Shown: positions 27,501-36,934, numbered from the stretch's first letter. The stretch is 64,000 nucleotides of DNA from an uncultured Eubacteriales bacterium (GCA_905211265.1 CAJMAC010000003.1:1-64000); one strand, 5' to 3'. Numbers and translations: made by a program. Notes: generated from the letters alone by a model not told the origin.

Positions 27501-27526
27501 ACATATTTTCTAATTTATGGTAAAAT
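27498..27526 (+). promoter_or_regulatory. Promoter of rnc
   Basis: TTTACA (27498-27503), 17-bp spacer, TAAAAT (27521-27526), 26 nt ahead of rnc and partly overlapping the preceding terminator tail. Confidence 0.65.
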
Positions 27527-27551
27527 TTATATATAGAAAGAAGAAGATATT

Positions 27552-28196
27552 ATGAATATATTTAAAAAATTAGATATTAATCCTACAAATATGAATTTAT
27601 ATTATCAAGCGTTTACTCATAGTTCATATACTAATGAAAATCCTAGTTATCCTAATTATGAAAGATTAGAATTTTTAGGAGACGCCGTACTTGAAATAAT
27701 TATAAGTGATTATTTATATAAAGAATGGCATTTAGAGGAAGGCACAATGACTAAAATGAGAGCAAACTATGTTTGTGAAAAAGCGTGTGCTACTTATGCT
27801 AGAGATTTAAATTTTGAGAGTGATGTTAGAATAGGTAACAATGAAGAAATTAATGATACTATTATTGCAGATATTTTTGAGGCTTTTATTGGGGCTTTAT
27901 ATTTAGATAAGGGCTTTGATTTTACTAGTAAATTAATAATGAGTATAATTAAACCATATATTGATAAAAATGTTAATTTTCTAATAGATTATAAGTCAGC
28001 TTTACAAGAAAAAATACAATCTATTAAAAAAACTGTAACATATGAAGTTATCGAAGAAAGTGGTCCAGCCCATAATAAAAAATTTACTTCCGTTGTAAAA
28101 GTAGATGATATTATATTAGGTAAGGGAACTGGTAATAGTAAAAAAGCAAGTGAACAAGAAGCTGCTAAAGACGCTTTATCTAAGGAAGTAGAATAA
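27552..28196 (+). CDS. rnc: Ribonuclease III
   Basis: 214-aa double-strand-specific RNase acting in rRNA processing and mRNA decay. The signature ERLEFLGDAVLEI (residues 36-48) carries catalytic Glu/Asp, the second acidic cluster is IADIFEAFIGALYLD, and a C-terminal dsRNA-binding domain ends GTGNSKKASEQEAAKDAL. Slightly shorter than the usual 220-230 aa but complete. Confidence 0.96.
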   Translation: MNIFKKLDINPTNMNLYYQAFTHSSYTNENPSYPNYERLEFLGDAVLEIIISDYLYKEWHLEEGTMTKMRANYVCEKACATYARDLNFESDVRIGNNEEINDTIIADIFEAFIGALYLDKGFDFTSKLIMSIIKPYIDKNVNFLIDYKSALQEKIQSIKKTVTYEVIEESGPAHNKKFTSVVKVDDIILGKGTGNSKKASEQEAAKDALSKEVE

Positions 28197-28251
28197 ATTT
28201 AGTATTTGTATAATACTTAATTTTTTTACCAATAATATAAATAGGTGAGAT

Positions 28252-29106
28252 ATGAGAAATAATAGAAAAATAGAACGTAAATATATAATTATTCTTATTA
28301 TAATAATTATTATGGTATCTTTAATTATTTTATCTTATGGACTTAAAAGAAAAGAAAAATTAAATATAGTGGAATCTTTTATTAAAGATGCTATTGTTAG
28401 TATAGAAAATGTTATTTTTTATCCTTTTAGATACACAATAGATAGTTTTAAAAATTTTAGTGAATTAAAAGACGTAAAAAAAGAAAATGATGTATTAAAA
28501 ACCTCAATTGATCGAATTGAATCTATTGAAACAGAAAATATTGAATTAAGAAAAGAATTAGAAAATTTAAAAAAAGAATTAAATATTGATTATGTTTTAA
28601 CAGATTATGAATATTTAAATGCTACAGTTACAAGTAGAAATATATCTTATTGGTATAATACCATAACTATAAATAAAGGTACTAAAAGTGGTATAAAAGA
28701 AGAAATGCCTGTAATTAATGCTACTGGGTTAATAGGTAAAGTAATAAGTTGTACAAGTTATACTTCCACAGTTAAACTTATTACTACTAGTGATACTGAT
28801 AATAAAATATCTGTTTCCATTGTAAGTGATAATGAAAAATTAAATGGTTTAATAAATGGCTATGATTATAAAACTAAATTATTAGAAGTAGAAGGAATTA
28901 GTAATACTAAGACAGTTAGAGTAGGAGATAAAGTATATACTTCAGGATTAGGAGGAGTTTTCCCTAGTGGTATTTTAATAGGAACAGTAGAATCTATTAC
29001 TACAGATAGTTATGATTTATCTAAGATTATTAATGTTAAACCTAGTGCTAATTTTGAAGATTTAAACTATGTAAGCATCTTAAAAAGAAAAGAGAATAAT
29101 GAATGA
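28252..29106 (+). CDS. mreC: Rod shape-determining protein MreC
   Basis: 284 aa with an N-terminal membrane helix (IIILIIIIIMVSLIILSYG), a coiled coil (about 75-120; LKTSIDRIESIETENIELRKELENLKKEL) and the periplasm-facing beta domain with INKGTKSGIKEEMPVINATGLIGKV and VGDKVYTSGLGGVFPSGILIGTV. It scaffolds the elongasome. Ends ATGA-overlapped with mreD. AGGTGAG precedes the ATG. Confidence 0.94.
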   Translation: MRNNRKIERKYIIILIIIIIMVSLIILSYGLKRKEKLNIVESFIKDAIVSIENVIFYPFRYTIDSFKNFSELKDVKKENDVLKTSIDRIESIETENIELRKELENLKKELNIDYVLTDYEYLNATVTSRNISYWYNTITINKGTKSGIKEEMPVINATGLIGKVISCTSYTSTVKLITTSDTDNKISVSIVSDNEKLNGLINGYDYKTKLLEVEGISNTKTVRVGDKVYTSGLGGVFPSGILIGTVESITTDSYDLSKIINVKPSANFEDLNYVSILKRKENNE

Positions 29107-29606
29107 TTATTCCTATTATATTTCTTATTATTTCTTTTTTTCTTGAATCTTTTATGTCTATATACTTTCCTAGTACTTTAATTAATCCTAGTATATTATC
29201 ATGCTTATATACCTTAATTACTCTAATAATAATATATCCATACTTTTATAATGAAAAAAAGTATTATATACTTTTAATTATTTTTGGATTACTTATAGAT
29301 ATTACTTATACTAACACCTTTGTTTTTAATACTATTTTATTCATTATGTTAAGTATAATTATCAAATTATTAAATGTTATATTACCTAATAATATTTTTA
29401 CTATTAATTTAAAATCTCTTATTATAGTTATATTATATCATTTATTATCTTTTATAATACTTAATATAATTAATTATAATAGTTATACAATTAACTTATT
29501 ATTTAGTATTATTAAATCTAATATTATTATGACTATTATTTATACATCAATATCTTATTTAATTATTAAATATATATTTACTAAATATGATAAAGTAATT
29601 AAATAA
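29103..29606 (+). CDS. mreD: Rod shape-determining protein MreD
   Basis: 167-aa integral membrane protein with about five hydrophobic helices and almost no polar loops, immediately after and overlapping mreC by 4 nt. The family diverges strongly in sequence, so the call depends on position and topology. Its stop overlaps the 3' end of the convergent gene by 8 nt. Confidence 0.88.
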   Translation: MIIPIIFLIISFFLESFMSIYFPSTLINPSILSCLYTLITLIIIYPYFYNEKKYYILLIIFGLLIDITYTNTFVFNTILFIMLSIIIKLLNVILPNNIFTINLKSLIIVILYHLLSFIILNIINYNSYTINLLFSIIKSNIIMTIIYTSISYLIIKYIFTKYDKVIK

Positions 29607-29985
29607 AGAAATTAGGACTATTACTATAACTATTATTTGTTATAGTATTTTTATTTTTTTCACCACTTGTTTCATTATTTACTTTGTTATTACTAGAATT
29701 GTTATTATTATTGTTATTACTTGGAGTAGTGGCATCATTAAATAGTGATGCTACTTTTAGTATTGATTTCATATTATTAAACATAGGACCTACTTGTTTT
29801 ACTACTGGTATTGCTTGATTAATTACATTAAGTGTTTTAGAAGTATTAGTTAAAATATTACCAAAGTTTATATTTCTTAATCCAAGTTTTGATAGAAGTC
29901 CACCAGTTCTAGGTAATGCTGAGGCTGCTCCAACTGCGTTATAAGGATTAACAAAAGGCATATTATAAAATCCATTAGGATACAT
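29599..29985 (-). CDS. VrrA/YqfQ-like protein
   Basis: 128 aa. The N-terminus is rich in Pro, Asn and Gly (MYPNGFYNMPFVNPYN), followed by TGGLLSKLGLRNINFGNILTNTSKTLNVINQAIPVVKQVGPMFNNMKSILKVASLF, which matches the GGLLSK...L..TQ..L...QQVGPM pattern of the Bacillus VrrA/YqfQ family, and by an Asn/Ser/Thr low-complexity tail. Function of the family is not established; in Bacillus it is linked with spore-formers. AGTAGG 9 nt upstream of the start supports the call. It converges on mreD. Confidence 0.7.
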   Translation of the reverse strand: MYPNGFYNMPFVNPYNAVGAASALPRTGGLLSKLGLRNINFGNILTNTSKTLNVINQAIPVVKQVGPMFNNMKSILKVASLFNDATTPSNNNNNNNSSNNKVNNETSGEKNKNTITNNSYSNSPNFFI

Positions 29986-30139
29986 ATTATCAAACCTACT
30001 TTCTATAGTAATATATGAAATATAGTGTAAAAAGTTTATTATTTATTAATAAATCAAAATATTTGATACTTTTTAAGGTTATATTGATTCTTTATATCAA
30101 AGAAAACAAACAAATGTATTCAATTTTTTTGAAAAAGAC

Positions 30140-30168
30140 TTGACAAAACTATTTCTTTATGATAATAT
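30140..30168 (+). promoter_or_regulatory. Sigma-A promoter of the adhesin-sortase operon
   Basis: TTGACA (30140-30145), 17-bp spacer, TAATAT (30163-30168), 30 nt ahead of the adhesin ATG. The rest of the 213-bp gap from 29986 shows no gene. Confidence 0.75.
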
Positions 30169-30198
30169 ATAAATCGATTTCTGAAGGGGGAATTAGAA

Positions 30199-32040
30199 AT
30201 GAAAAAATTAAACAAAAAAATCAAATTATTATCTTTACTTGTAATATCTGCATTATTGATATTTGTAGGTAAAGAAACAGTTTTTGCTAGTGATAGTGCA
30301 CCAGCATCATTTGTAGCAAAAACTCATGCGTTAAATCCAAAAGTATTAGGATTAACAAATAATATTAGTGTTAAAAAGACTACAACTGGAGCATATGTAT
30401 ATTGTTATGATGTTAATAAACAATTACCTAACAATACTACATATACTAAAAAATTTGCTGTCAATGATTTAGCAATTCAATACATTATTGATTCAGGATT
30501 AGATGACAAAACAGATAATGACTTCTTTGCAACACAAGCAGCATTATGGATATATTTATTAGATAATGGCATGATGAAAGATACTGAATATAAATACATT
30601 GCTAAGATTAAAACTCAAATTAATAGTGCAACATATAAAAATACTTATGTAGCACAAGATATTAAGAGAATACTTAATAATGCATATGGTGTAAAAAGAA
30701 CTGGATCATTTACTGGTACTAAATTAAGCATATCTACTAGAAATATTACATTTAGTGCACAAGGTAAATATTATGTATCTAACTTTATAAATGTAGATAC
30801 TAATATGACTAATGATAACTGGAATGTTAAATTAACTGCTCCAGCAGGATCTTATGTAGATAAAAATAATAGTGGATTTACAATCTATGTTCCTGTTTCT
30901 AGCGTAGGTGAAGGAGAAACTGTAAGAGTTAGTGCTCAAGTAAGTGGTAACGCTGTTATAAGAACAACTTATAGATATTCTGCAAGTAGTTCAGTATATC
31001 AAGATATGTTATATGCTTCAAGAGAAAATAAACTAATTACTGATAGTATTAATGGTTCAATATATAAAGAAAAACCAGTAGAACCAGAAAAAGAACCTAC
31101 AAAAATATATATTAGTAAAAAAGATGTAACTACCAAAGAAGAATTACCTGGTGCAACTTTAATCGTAAGAAATTCAAGAGGTACTGAAATTGATAAATGG
31201 GTTTCTACTAATGAACCACATTATGTTAAAAATTTACCAGTTGGAACTTATACATTAGAAGAAATATATGCTCCAGAAGGTTATGTATTAAGTAATGAAA
31301 AAATTACATTCCATGTATATAAAGATGGTAAAACTTCAACAGTAGTTATGTACAATAAACCAAAAGATTTAACTAAGGTAGTTATTAGTAAAGTAGATGT
31401 TACTAATAATAAAGAATTACCTGGTGCAACACTTGTTGTAAAAGATTCTAATGGTAAAGTTATAGATGAATGGGTAAGTACTAATGAAGTTCATGAATTA
31501 AAAAATTTACCTGAAGGAACTTATACATTAGAAGAAACAATAGCTCCAAAAGGATATGTACTAAGTACTGAAAAAATTACTTTTAAAGTAACAAGAGATG
31601 GCAAAACATCAAAAGTAGTTATGTATAATAAACCTGAGGATGTAAAAGAAAACATTGTAGTTATAACTAAAAAAGATATAACTAATGATAAAGAATTACC
31701 TGGTGCAACTTTAGTTGTTAAAGATGCCAAAGGAAATGTTATAGATAAATGGGTAAGTGGTAATGAATCTCATATCATTAAAGGATTAGCAGCTGGAACT
31801 TATACTCTAGAAGAAATAAGTGCTCCAAAAGGATATGTTTTAAATAAAGAAACAATTACTTTTGAAGTAAAAGATAATGGAGAAGTTACTGAAGTTGTAA
31901 TGTACAATACACCAGAATCTACTGAAATTATTGTACCTCCAACAGGACTTGATTCATCAAGTATTGCCTATATTATCGGTGGATTAATAATTGCAATTGG
32001 TTCAGTATTAATATACAGAAATGCAAAAAAACAAAACTAA
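30199..32040 (+). CDS. Cell-wall anchored adhesin: thioester domain plus three CnaB/SpaA repeats
   Basis: 613 aa. A signal peptide (about 1-30, cleavage near VFA-SD) is followed by a thioester domain with candidate cross-link pair Cys69 (AYVYCYD) and Gln113 (ATQAALWIY), which can form a covalent bond to host amines. Three SpaA-type repeats follow (about 301-387, 393-479, 486-570), each with a Lys in I(S/T)KxD and a Glu in YTLEE suited to an intramolecular isopeptide bond. The C-terminus has sorting signal VPPTG (579-583), a membrane helix and the tail YRNAKKQN. GAAGGGGG precedes the ATG. The sortase gene overlaps its 3' end by 20 nt. Confidence 0.92.
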   Translation: MKKLNKKIKLLSLLVISALLIFVGKETVFASDSAPASFVAKTHALNPKVLGLTNNISVKKTTTGAYVYCYDVNKQLPNNTTYTKKFAVNDLAIQYIIDSGLDDKTDNDFFATQAALWIYLLDNGMMKDTEYKYIAKIKTQINSATYKNTYVAQDIKRILNNAYGVKRTGSFTGTKLSISTRNITFSAQGKYYVSNFINVDTNMTNDNWNVKLTAPAGSYVDKNNSGFTIYVPVSSVGEGETVRVSAQVSGNAVIRTTYRYSASSSVYQDMLYASRENKLITDSINGSIYKEKPVEPEKEPTKIYISKKDVTTKEELPGATLIVRNSRGTEIDKWVSTNEPHYVKNLPVGTYTLEEIYAPEGYVLSNEKITFHVYKDGKTSTVVMYNKPKDLTKVVISKVDVTNNKELPGATLVVKDSNGKVIDEWVSTNEVHELKNLPEGTYTLEETIAPKGYVLSTEKITFKVTRDGKTSKVVMYNKPEDVKENIVVITKKDITNDKELPGATLVVKDAKGNVIDKWVSGNESHIIKGLAAGTYTLEEISAPKGYVLNKETITFEVKDNGEVTEVVMYNTPESTEIIVPPTGLDSSSIAYIIGGLIIAIGSVLIYRNAKKQN

Positions 32041-32659
32041 TTACAAAATGACTATTATACTAGGAGTAATACTGATAACATTTGGTATTACTCTTATGTC
32101 TAATAATTACATAAAGACAAAAAGGGAAGAAACTTTTAATGATATGAATTTGTTATTACTTGACTCTAGTATTGATGAAGTAAATACCGAAGAAAGTAAT
32201 GATGAAACACCAAATGAAGAAGTAGACGAAGAACCAAGTAAATCTGATACTAGTAATAATTATGAACCTTATCTAGCGGTATTAAAAATACCTAAATTAA
32301 ATCTAGAAAGAGGTTTCTATGATAAAACTTCATCATTAAATAATGTAGATTATAATATATTATTTCATAGTAATTCTGATTATCCTGATAAATTAAATGG
32401 TAATGTAATACTTGCGAGTCATTCAGGAACATCATCAATAAGTTATTTTAAAAACTTATATAAATTAGAATTAGGGGATGAAGCACAAATTAATTATAAA
32501 AATACTACTTATACATATAAAGTAGTAAATATATACAAAGAAGAAAAAGATGGTACGATAGCAATATATCGTAATAAAGAAAAAAGTACATTAACATTAA
32601 TTACATGTACAAAAAATGATAATGCTAAACAAACAGTATACATTTTAGAAAGAATATAA
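32021..32659 (+). CDS. Sortase (class D-like) for the adjacent adhesin
   Basis: 212 aa with an N-terminal membrane helix (MTIILGVILITFGITLM) and acidic linker (45-75). Catalytic residues are His134 (LASHSG), Cys196 (TLITCT) and Arg211 (LERI). The start at 32021 lies inside the adhesin gene, with no good ribosome binding site, so translation probably depends on the upstream gene. The expected substrate is the VPPTG protein just upstream. Confidence 0.9.
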   Translation: MQKNKTNYKMTIILGVILITFGITLMSNNYIKTKREETFNDMNLLLLDSSIDEVNTEESNDETPNEEVDEEPSKSDTSNNYEPYLAVLKIPKLNLERGFYDKTSSLNNVDYNILFHSNSDYPDKLNGNVILASHSGTSSISYFKNLYKLELGDEAQINYKNTTYTYKVVNIYKEEKDGTIAIYRNKEKSTLTLITCTKNDNAKQTVYILERI

Positions 32660-32682
32660 ATTAGTAAGGGGGGGAATACATT

Positions 32683-33792
32683 ATGAAATTTACAAATATA
32701 TTTGAAAAAATTGGTATGATATTTGATATGATAATTTCATCAAATTTATTAATCATATTAGTATTTCTAATGATTGGAGCAATATTATTAAAATTAACTA
32801 ATAAAATTAATAATAAAAAGCTTGGAATTATATTATATCTAATACAATTATCAGGACTAGTATATATGATACTAACTAATACTGAATATTTATCTAACTT
32901 AGGTAATGATATAATAGATGGTATATTTATGAATTTCTATTTCCCATCAATTTATATCTATCTAGTTGTATTTACATTCACATTTATAATATTTATGATT
33001 ACATTATTAAATAGATACTTAGCAAATACTTATAGAGTTATTACAAATATTTATTTCTATACATTTAATTTTCTATTTATCTTACTTATATATGTAATAT
33101 GTTTAAATGATATTAATGTATTTGATAAACTTAGTCTATTTACTTGTAATAGTGCATTAATATTATTAGAGTTATCTATGTCATTATTCTTTATCTATTT
33201 GGTAGTAACTGCCTTAATATATATAACTAATTATTTAATAGTTAAAGTAAGCGTTAAGAAAATTGCTAAAGTTAATGATACAAAAGAAACAGTACTTCCT
33301 AATAATTTATTAGAAGTAACCGTACCAGAAGTTAATATAAATAGCGAAGTAAATGATAAAGTAGAAGTTATACCAGATAGTAATAACGAAGTTGCTATAT
33401 CATTTAATGATGTAGTAGATAATCTAAATAGAAATGATAATATTGATTTAGTACCGGAAGTATCTTTAAATGATATTAAACCAAGTTATGTTATGAATGA
33501 TTATAAATTTATAGATCCAGATTTATTTAATGAAAAATCATCTTTATATGAAGATAAAGAGTTAAAAGAAAGAATGAACTTTATAGATTTAAGTTTAATC
33601 GAACAACCAAAAGAAGAAACTTTAACATTAAAAGATTACAAATTGTTTTCTAATATGCTTAAAACTATTCTTGAAAACAACGGATCAAATAATTTAAAAG
33701 TATCAGAAATATTAGATAAAGCTTTATTAACTAGATATTCTTTAGAAGAATATAGTAAGTTTGAGAAAATACTTAATTCTTGTTTGAATTAG
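32683..33792 (+). CDS. Multi-pass membrane protein with cytoplasmic acidic domain
   Basis: 369 aa. Six or so hydrophobic helices lie between residues 18 and 185, then a hydrophilic Asn/Glu-rich domain of about 180 aa. A very strong ribosome binding site (AAGGGGGGG) precedes ATG 32683. It follows the sortase by 23 nt and probably belongs to the same operon. No family recognised; it may help locate or regulate the surface-anchoring system, but nothing in the sequence proves this. Confidence 0.75.
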   Translation: MKFTNIFEKIGMIFDMIISSNLLIILVFLMIGAILLKLTNKINNKKLGIILYLIQLSGLVYMILTNTEYLSNLGNDIIDGIFMNFYFPSIYIYLVVFTFTFIIFMITLLNRYLANTYRVITNIYFYTFNFLFILLIYVICLNDINVFDKLSLFTCNSALILLELSMSLFFIYLVVTALIYITNYLIVKVSVKKIAKVNDTKETVLPNNLLEVTVPEVNINSEVNDKVEVIPDSNNEVAISFNDVVDNLNRNDNIDLVPEVSLNDIKPSYVMNDYKFIDPDLFNEKSSLYEDKELKERMNFIDLSLIEQPKEETLTLKDYKLFSNMLKTILENNGSNNLKVSEILDKALLTRYSLEEYSKFEKILNSCLN

Positions 33793-33809
33793 TATTTTTT
33801 TAATCCAAT

Positions 33810-33838
33810 TTGACATTAAATAATTATAATGTTATATT
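33810..33838 (+). promoter_or_regulatory. Promoter of the lipid kinase gene
   Basis: TTGACA (33810-33815), 17-bp spacer, TATATT (33833-33838), 23 nt ahead of the ATG. Confidence 0.65.
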
Positions 33839-33861
33839 GTTAGTATTGAAAGGAGAATTTT

Positions 33862-34797
33862 ATGAAAAAATGTGTCTTAATATATAATCCTAATTCTGGA
33901 TTAATTTCAAGAGGAAACTCATTAAATAAGTTAAAGAAAATAATTAATGATTATAATTATTCTTGTGAAGTATATTTAACTAATCATAAAGGACATACTA
34001 CTGAAATTGTTAGTTCATTACCTGATGATATAGCATTAGTAATATCAATCGGAGGAGACGGAACCTTTAATGAAGCAATGGCAGGAAATTTCAAAAGAGA
34101 TAAAAAATTACTTTTAGCTCATCTTCCATCAGGTACTACTAATGATATTGCTACAATGCTAGGATATGGAAAGAGTATTACTAATAACTTAAAACTTACT
34201 CTTGAAGGAAAAATTCAAAATATTGATATATGTACAATTAATAATAGACCCTTTATTTATTCAGCAGGATTTGGTAAATTTATGAATATACCTTATGATA
34301 CGCCAAGATCTTTAAAAAAGAGAATAGGTTATTTAGCATATTTAACCGAAGGAGCAAAATCATTAAATGAAAAAACAGAATTATATGATATTACATATGA
34401 AATTGATGGTATTACTTCAAGAGGATTATATTCATTCTTTATTATAACATCAGCCAATAGAATCGCAGGAATTAAGAATTTCTATAAAGATGTAAAATTG
34501 AATGATGACAAGTTTGAAATATTAATGTGTAACGTTACTAATAAATTAGATATAATAAAAGATTTATATTTGCTTGCTAAATATGATGCAACAAGAGTAC
34601 CAGGATTTAATTTTTATAAGGCTAATAATCTTAAGATTACTTTTAATACTCCTTTAAAAAAAGCTTGGTGCATTGATGGTGAAGAATTAACTCCAATAGA
34701 TAATTCTTATGAAATTAAAATTAACAATAATATTAAAATACTTATGCCTACTAAAAACGTTGATAAATTATTTATAAACAAGAATACTAGTAAATAG
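33862..34797 (+). CDS. Diacylglycerol/lipid kinase family protein (DagK/YegS type)
   Basis: 311 aa. Typical motifs are LIYNPNSG at the N-terminus, the nucleotide-binding ISIGGDGTFNEAM (near residue 62) and LPSGTTNDIA, and CIDGEEL near the end. These soluble kinases phosphorylate diacylglycerol or related lipids, recycling the DAG released by surface-polymer synthesis. GAAAGGAG precedes the ATG. The stop codon lies inside a terminator stem. Confidence 0.92.
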   Translation: MKKCVLIYNPNSGLISRGNSLNKLKKIINDYNYSCEVYLTNHKGHTTEIVSSLPDDIALVISIGGDGTFNEAMAGNFKRDKKLLLAHLPSGTTNDIATMLGYGKSITNNLKLTLEGKIQNIDICTINNRPFIYSAGFGKFMNIPYDTPRSLKKRIGYLAYLTEGAKSLNEKTELYDITYEIDGITSRGLYSFFIITSANRIAGIKNFYKDVKLNDDKFEILMCNVTNKLDIIKDLYLLAKYDATRVPGFNFYKANNLKITFNTPLKKAWCIDGEELTPIDNSYEIKINNNIKILMPTKNVDKLFINKNTSK

Positions 34798-34806
34798 TAT
34801 TTTTTT
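34783..34806 (+). terminator. Terminator of the lipid kinase gene
   Basis: AATACTA (34783-34789) pairs with TAGTATT (34795-34801), 5-nt loop, then T7. It overlaps the stop codon. Confidence 0.75.
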
Positions 34807-34825
34807 AAAATATTTGTTTAAAACG

Positions 34826-34854
34826 TTTACAATATCAAATGTTTTTGTTATAAT
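34826..34854 (+). promoter_or_regulatory. Promoter of cassette A
   Basis: TTTACA (34826-34831), 17-bp spacer, TATAAT (34849-34854). The same elements at the same distance precede cassette B. Confidence 0.75.
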
Positions 34855-34886
34855 TTAATTATAAAAAATATAGGGATGGTGTTATA

Positions 34887-35390
34887 ATGGCAATTGAAGA
34901 ATCAAATATTGAAGAAAGTACTAATGTAGAAGAAAATACTGAAAATAGTGATACAACAAATACCGAAAGTGACAATTCTGCTAGAATGGCAGAGTTATAT
35001 AATGAAATTGCTATACTTGAAGAAGAAAAACTTTCGTTAGAAGAAGATTTACAAAAGATAGATCAAGCAATTAAAAACGTTAATGACTGTATGTCACAAA
35101 CAGATAGTAATGGAAGAGTTATTCTTAATAGTGGTGAAAATTCATTCAAATGGTTAAAAAATGAAATGGATAATTATTGGATAGATATGAATAGCACATT
35201 AAGAAGTGAATGTGTTGAAGCATTTGATAAATTAAGTGATGAATCATCAGGACCAATATCTTTAATTAACGCTGAAGTAAGCAATGTAATGGCTGCGGCT
35301 GAAGAAAAAATTACAGAAATAAAAAATAAAATAGCTGAACTAGAAGAACAATTAGAAGCTAAAAAAAATGAACTTGCAAATTTAGGGTAG
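34887..35390 (+). CDS. Cassette A gene 1: acidic coiled-coil protein
   Basis: 167 aa. An acidic low-complexity N-terminus (MAIEESNIEESTNVEE) is followed by a coiled coil (about 30-70), a central region with SFKWLKNEMDNYWIDMNSTLRSECVEAFDKL, and a second coiled coil. Two-helix topology with a W-containing centre suggests a WXG100-like partner. GGGATGGTG precedes the ATG, identical in cassette B. Paralogue of the 36935 product. It may be a co-secreted partner of the next gene product; that is inference. Confidence 0.8.
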   Translation: MAIEESNIEESTNVEENTENSDTTNTESDNSARMAELYNEIAILEEEKLSLEEDLQKIDQAIKNVNDCMSQTDSNGRVILNSGENSFKWLKNEMDNYWIDMNSTLRSECVEAFDKLSDESSGPISLINAEVSNVMAAAEEKITEIKNKIAELEEQLEAKKNELANLG

Positions 35391-35399
35391 GGTGAAAAT

Positions 35400-36251
35400 A
35401 TGAGTGCAGATCTTAGTAAATACGGTAAAGTAGAATTTGATTATGTTGAAGCTTCAAGACAATTAAGACAATTGGAAATCATTAGAAATAATGTAAGTTC
35501 AACAATTTCTAGTACAATTAGTGCAATTCAAGAATTAGCAGGATTAGTTGATTACGAATGTACCATTAATGCTAGTGATATAATAAATAATAATTTAAAT
35601 AATACTGTTGAATATATAGAAACAAGAATGAACTATTTAGTAGATGGTTATAGAAATTTATGTGTAGAAATAGGTACTGACATTGAAGAATTAAATAGTA
35701 TTGTTGATGGTGCTGTTGCAAATAATGACAAGCATTATCAAGCCTCTTTAAAAAGAGCTAGACGTGGTATTAATGACTTTGTATATTATAATCAAAGAAA
35801 TTATGAAAATGTGAGTTATGGAACTTCAACAATAGCAATATCTGGATGTGGGCCAACTTGCGCTGCTATGGTGCTTTCTACCATACTTGGCGAGGATATT
35901 ACTCCAAAAATGGCATGCGATTATAGTGCAGAAAATCATCATCTTGTTGTTGGAGGAACAGAAGATCCTTTCTTTGATGATATATTTAACGAATATGGAG
36001 TTAGTTATACAAAAGAAGAGCAAACTGCTGATAATATTGCAGCCTCATTAGAATCCGGTAATTATATCATTGCCCATGTTGGAAAAAGCGAATTCACCAG
36101 CGTAGGACATTTTATTGTCTTAACAGGAATAGATGAAAATGGTAAAGTTATGGTAATGGATCCTTATAATAGTGAAAATAACGGAAGTTATGACATATCT
36201 TATATCGCAGGTATAAGAAGAGGACAAGGAATGTATAGTGTTTCACCATAA
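35400..36251 (+). CDS. Cassette A gene 2: WXG-like helical protein with C39/papain-like peptidase domain
   Basis: 283 aa with no signal peptide. Residues 1-125 are helical (KVEFDYVEASRQLRQLEIIRNNV, AIQELAGLV) and resemble type VII substrates. Residues 130-280 are a C39-type cysteine peptidase-like domain: Gln132 (YNQRN), Cys150 (SGCGPTCAAMVLST), His237 (VGHFIVLTGID) and Asp254 (VMDP). C39 peptidases cut double-glycine leaders in transporters, but here the domain stands alone behind a helical targeting region, more like a secreted toxin or processing enzyme. GGGTGA precedes the ATG. Confidence 0.82.
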   Translation: MSADLSKYGKVEFDYVEASRQLRQLEIIRNNVSSTISSTISAIQELAGLVDYECTINASDIINNNLNNTVEYIETRMNYLVDGYRNLCVEIGTDIEELNSIVDGAVANNDKHYQASLKRARRGINDFVYYNQRNYENVSYGTSTIAISGCGPTCAAMVLSTILGEDITPKMACDYSAENHHLVVGGTEDPFFDDIFNEYGVSYTKEEQTADNIAASLESGNYIIAHVGKSEFTSVGHFIVLTGIDENGKVMVMDPYNSENNGSYDISYIAGIRRGQGMYSVSP

Positions 36252-36262
36252 AAGGAGGAATT

Positions 36263-36817
36263 ATGAAAGAAAAAGTAATAGAAATAACAAATAAATTAAA
36301 TACTCTAATTGATGCTAATAATTATAGTGTACCAATATTAGATAATTTTGAAATAAAAAAAAGAGATCTTAAATCTAATGTATTCTTTTTAGCAAAATAT
36401 AATAATAATACAGAGATGTTTTTAAGCGATGGAACACTAAAGGATAACGAGGACTTAAATAAAAGAATTAGTTCTATTGTTAATAATACAAATGACTATC
36501 TAAAAAATAATAATTATGGAGCATATCAAGCATATTATAAAGATTATAATGTTAATAACTTTAATTTTAAACTAGTATTGCAAGACATGTATGCATATAA
36601 AAATAATGAATTGGTAGCAATAAAAAGTATTAATGCATACTTTGTAAGTAAAAATAAAGAAGTATATTTAATAACTTTATCTAGTGGTCCATATAGTTTA
36701 AAAGAAAGTGAACAATTAAATAATCTTAAAAATATAAATGATGATATAGTATATAGTTCATTAGAAAAAGGTATGTATTTAATTTTAAATAATATAAAAT
36801 ATAAAGAAAATAATTAA
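36263..36817 (+). CDS. Cassette A gene 3: 184-aa cytoplasmic protein (possible immunity or chaperone)
   Basis: Soluble 184-aa protein of unknown family, probably alpha/beta (KSNVFFLAKYNNNTEMFLSDG, NFKLVLQDMYAYKNNELVAIKSINAYFVSKNKEVYLITLSSGP). AAAGGAGGAA precedes the ATG and it follows gene 2 by 11 nt. By eye only 20 of 184 residues differ from the cassette B copy, whereas genes 1 and 2 have diverged much more. Confidence 0.78.
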   Translation: MKEKVIEITNKLNTLIDANNYSVPILDNFEIKKRDLKSNVFFLAKYNNNTEMFLSDGTLKDNEDLNKRISSIVNNTNDYLKNNNYGAYQAYYKDYNVNNFNFKLVLQDMYAYKNNELVAIKSINAYFVSKNKEVYLITLSSGPYSLKESEQLNNLKNINDDIVYSSLEKGMYLILNNIKYKENN

Positions 36818-36827
36818 TATGAATATT

Positions 36828-36855
36828 TAAGAGAGGTTAATCTCTTATTTTTTTT
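36828..36855 (+). terminator. Terminator between cassettes A and B
   Basis: TAAGAGA (36828-36834) pairs with TCTCTTA (36841-36847), 6-nt loop GGTTAA, then T8. Confidence 0.8.
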
Positions 36856-36873
36856 GATATTTTCTGCAAATCA

Positions 36874-36902
36874 TTTACAACTTCAAATATTTTTGATATA
36901 AT
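36874..36902 (+). promoter_or_regulatory. Promoter of cassette B
   Basis: TTTACA (36874-36879), 17-bp spacer, TATAAT (36897-36902). Confidence 0.75.
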
Positions 36903-36934
36903 ACGATTATAAGGAACGTAGGGATGGTGTTATA

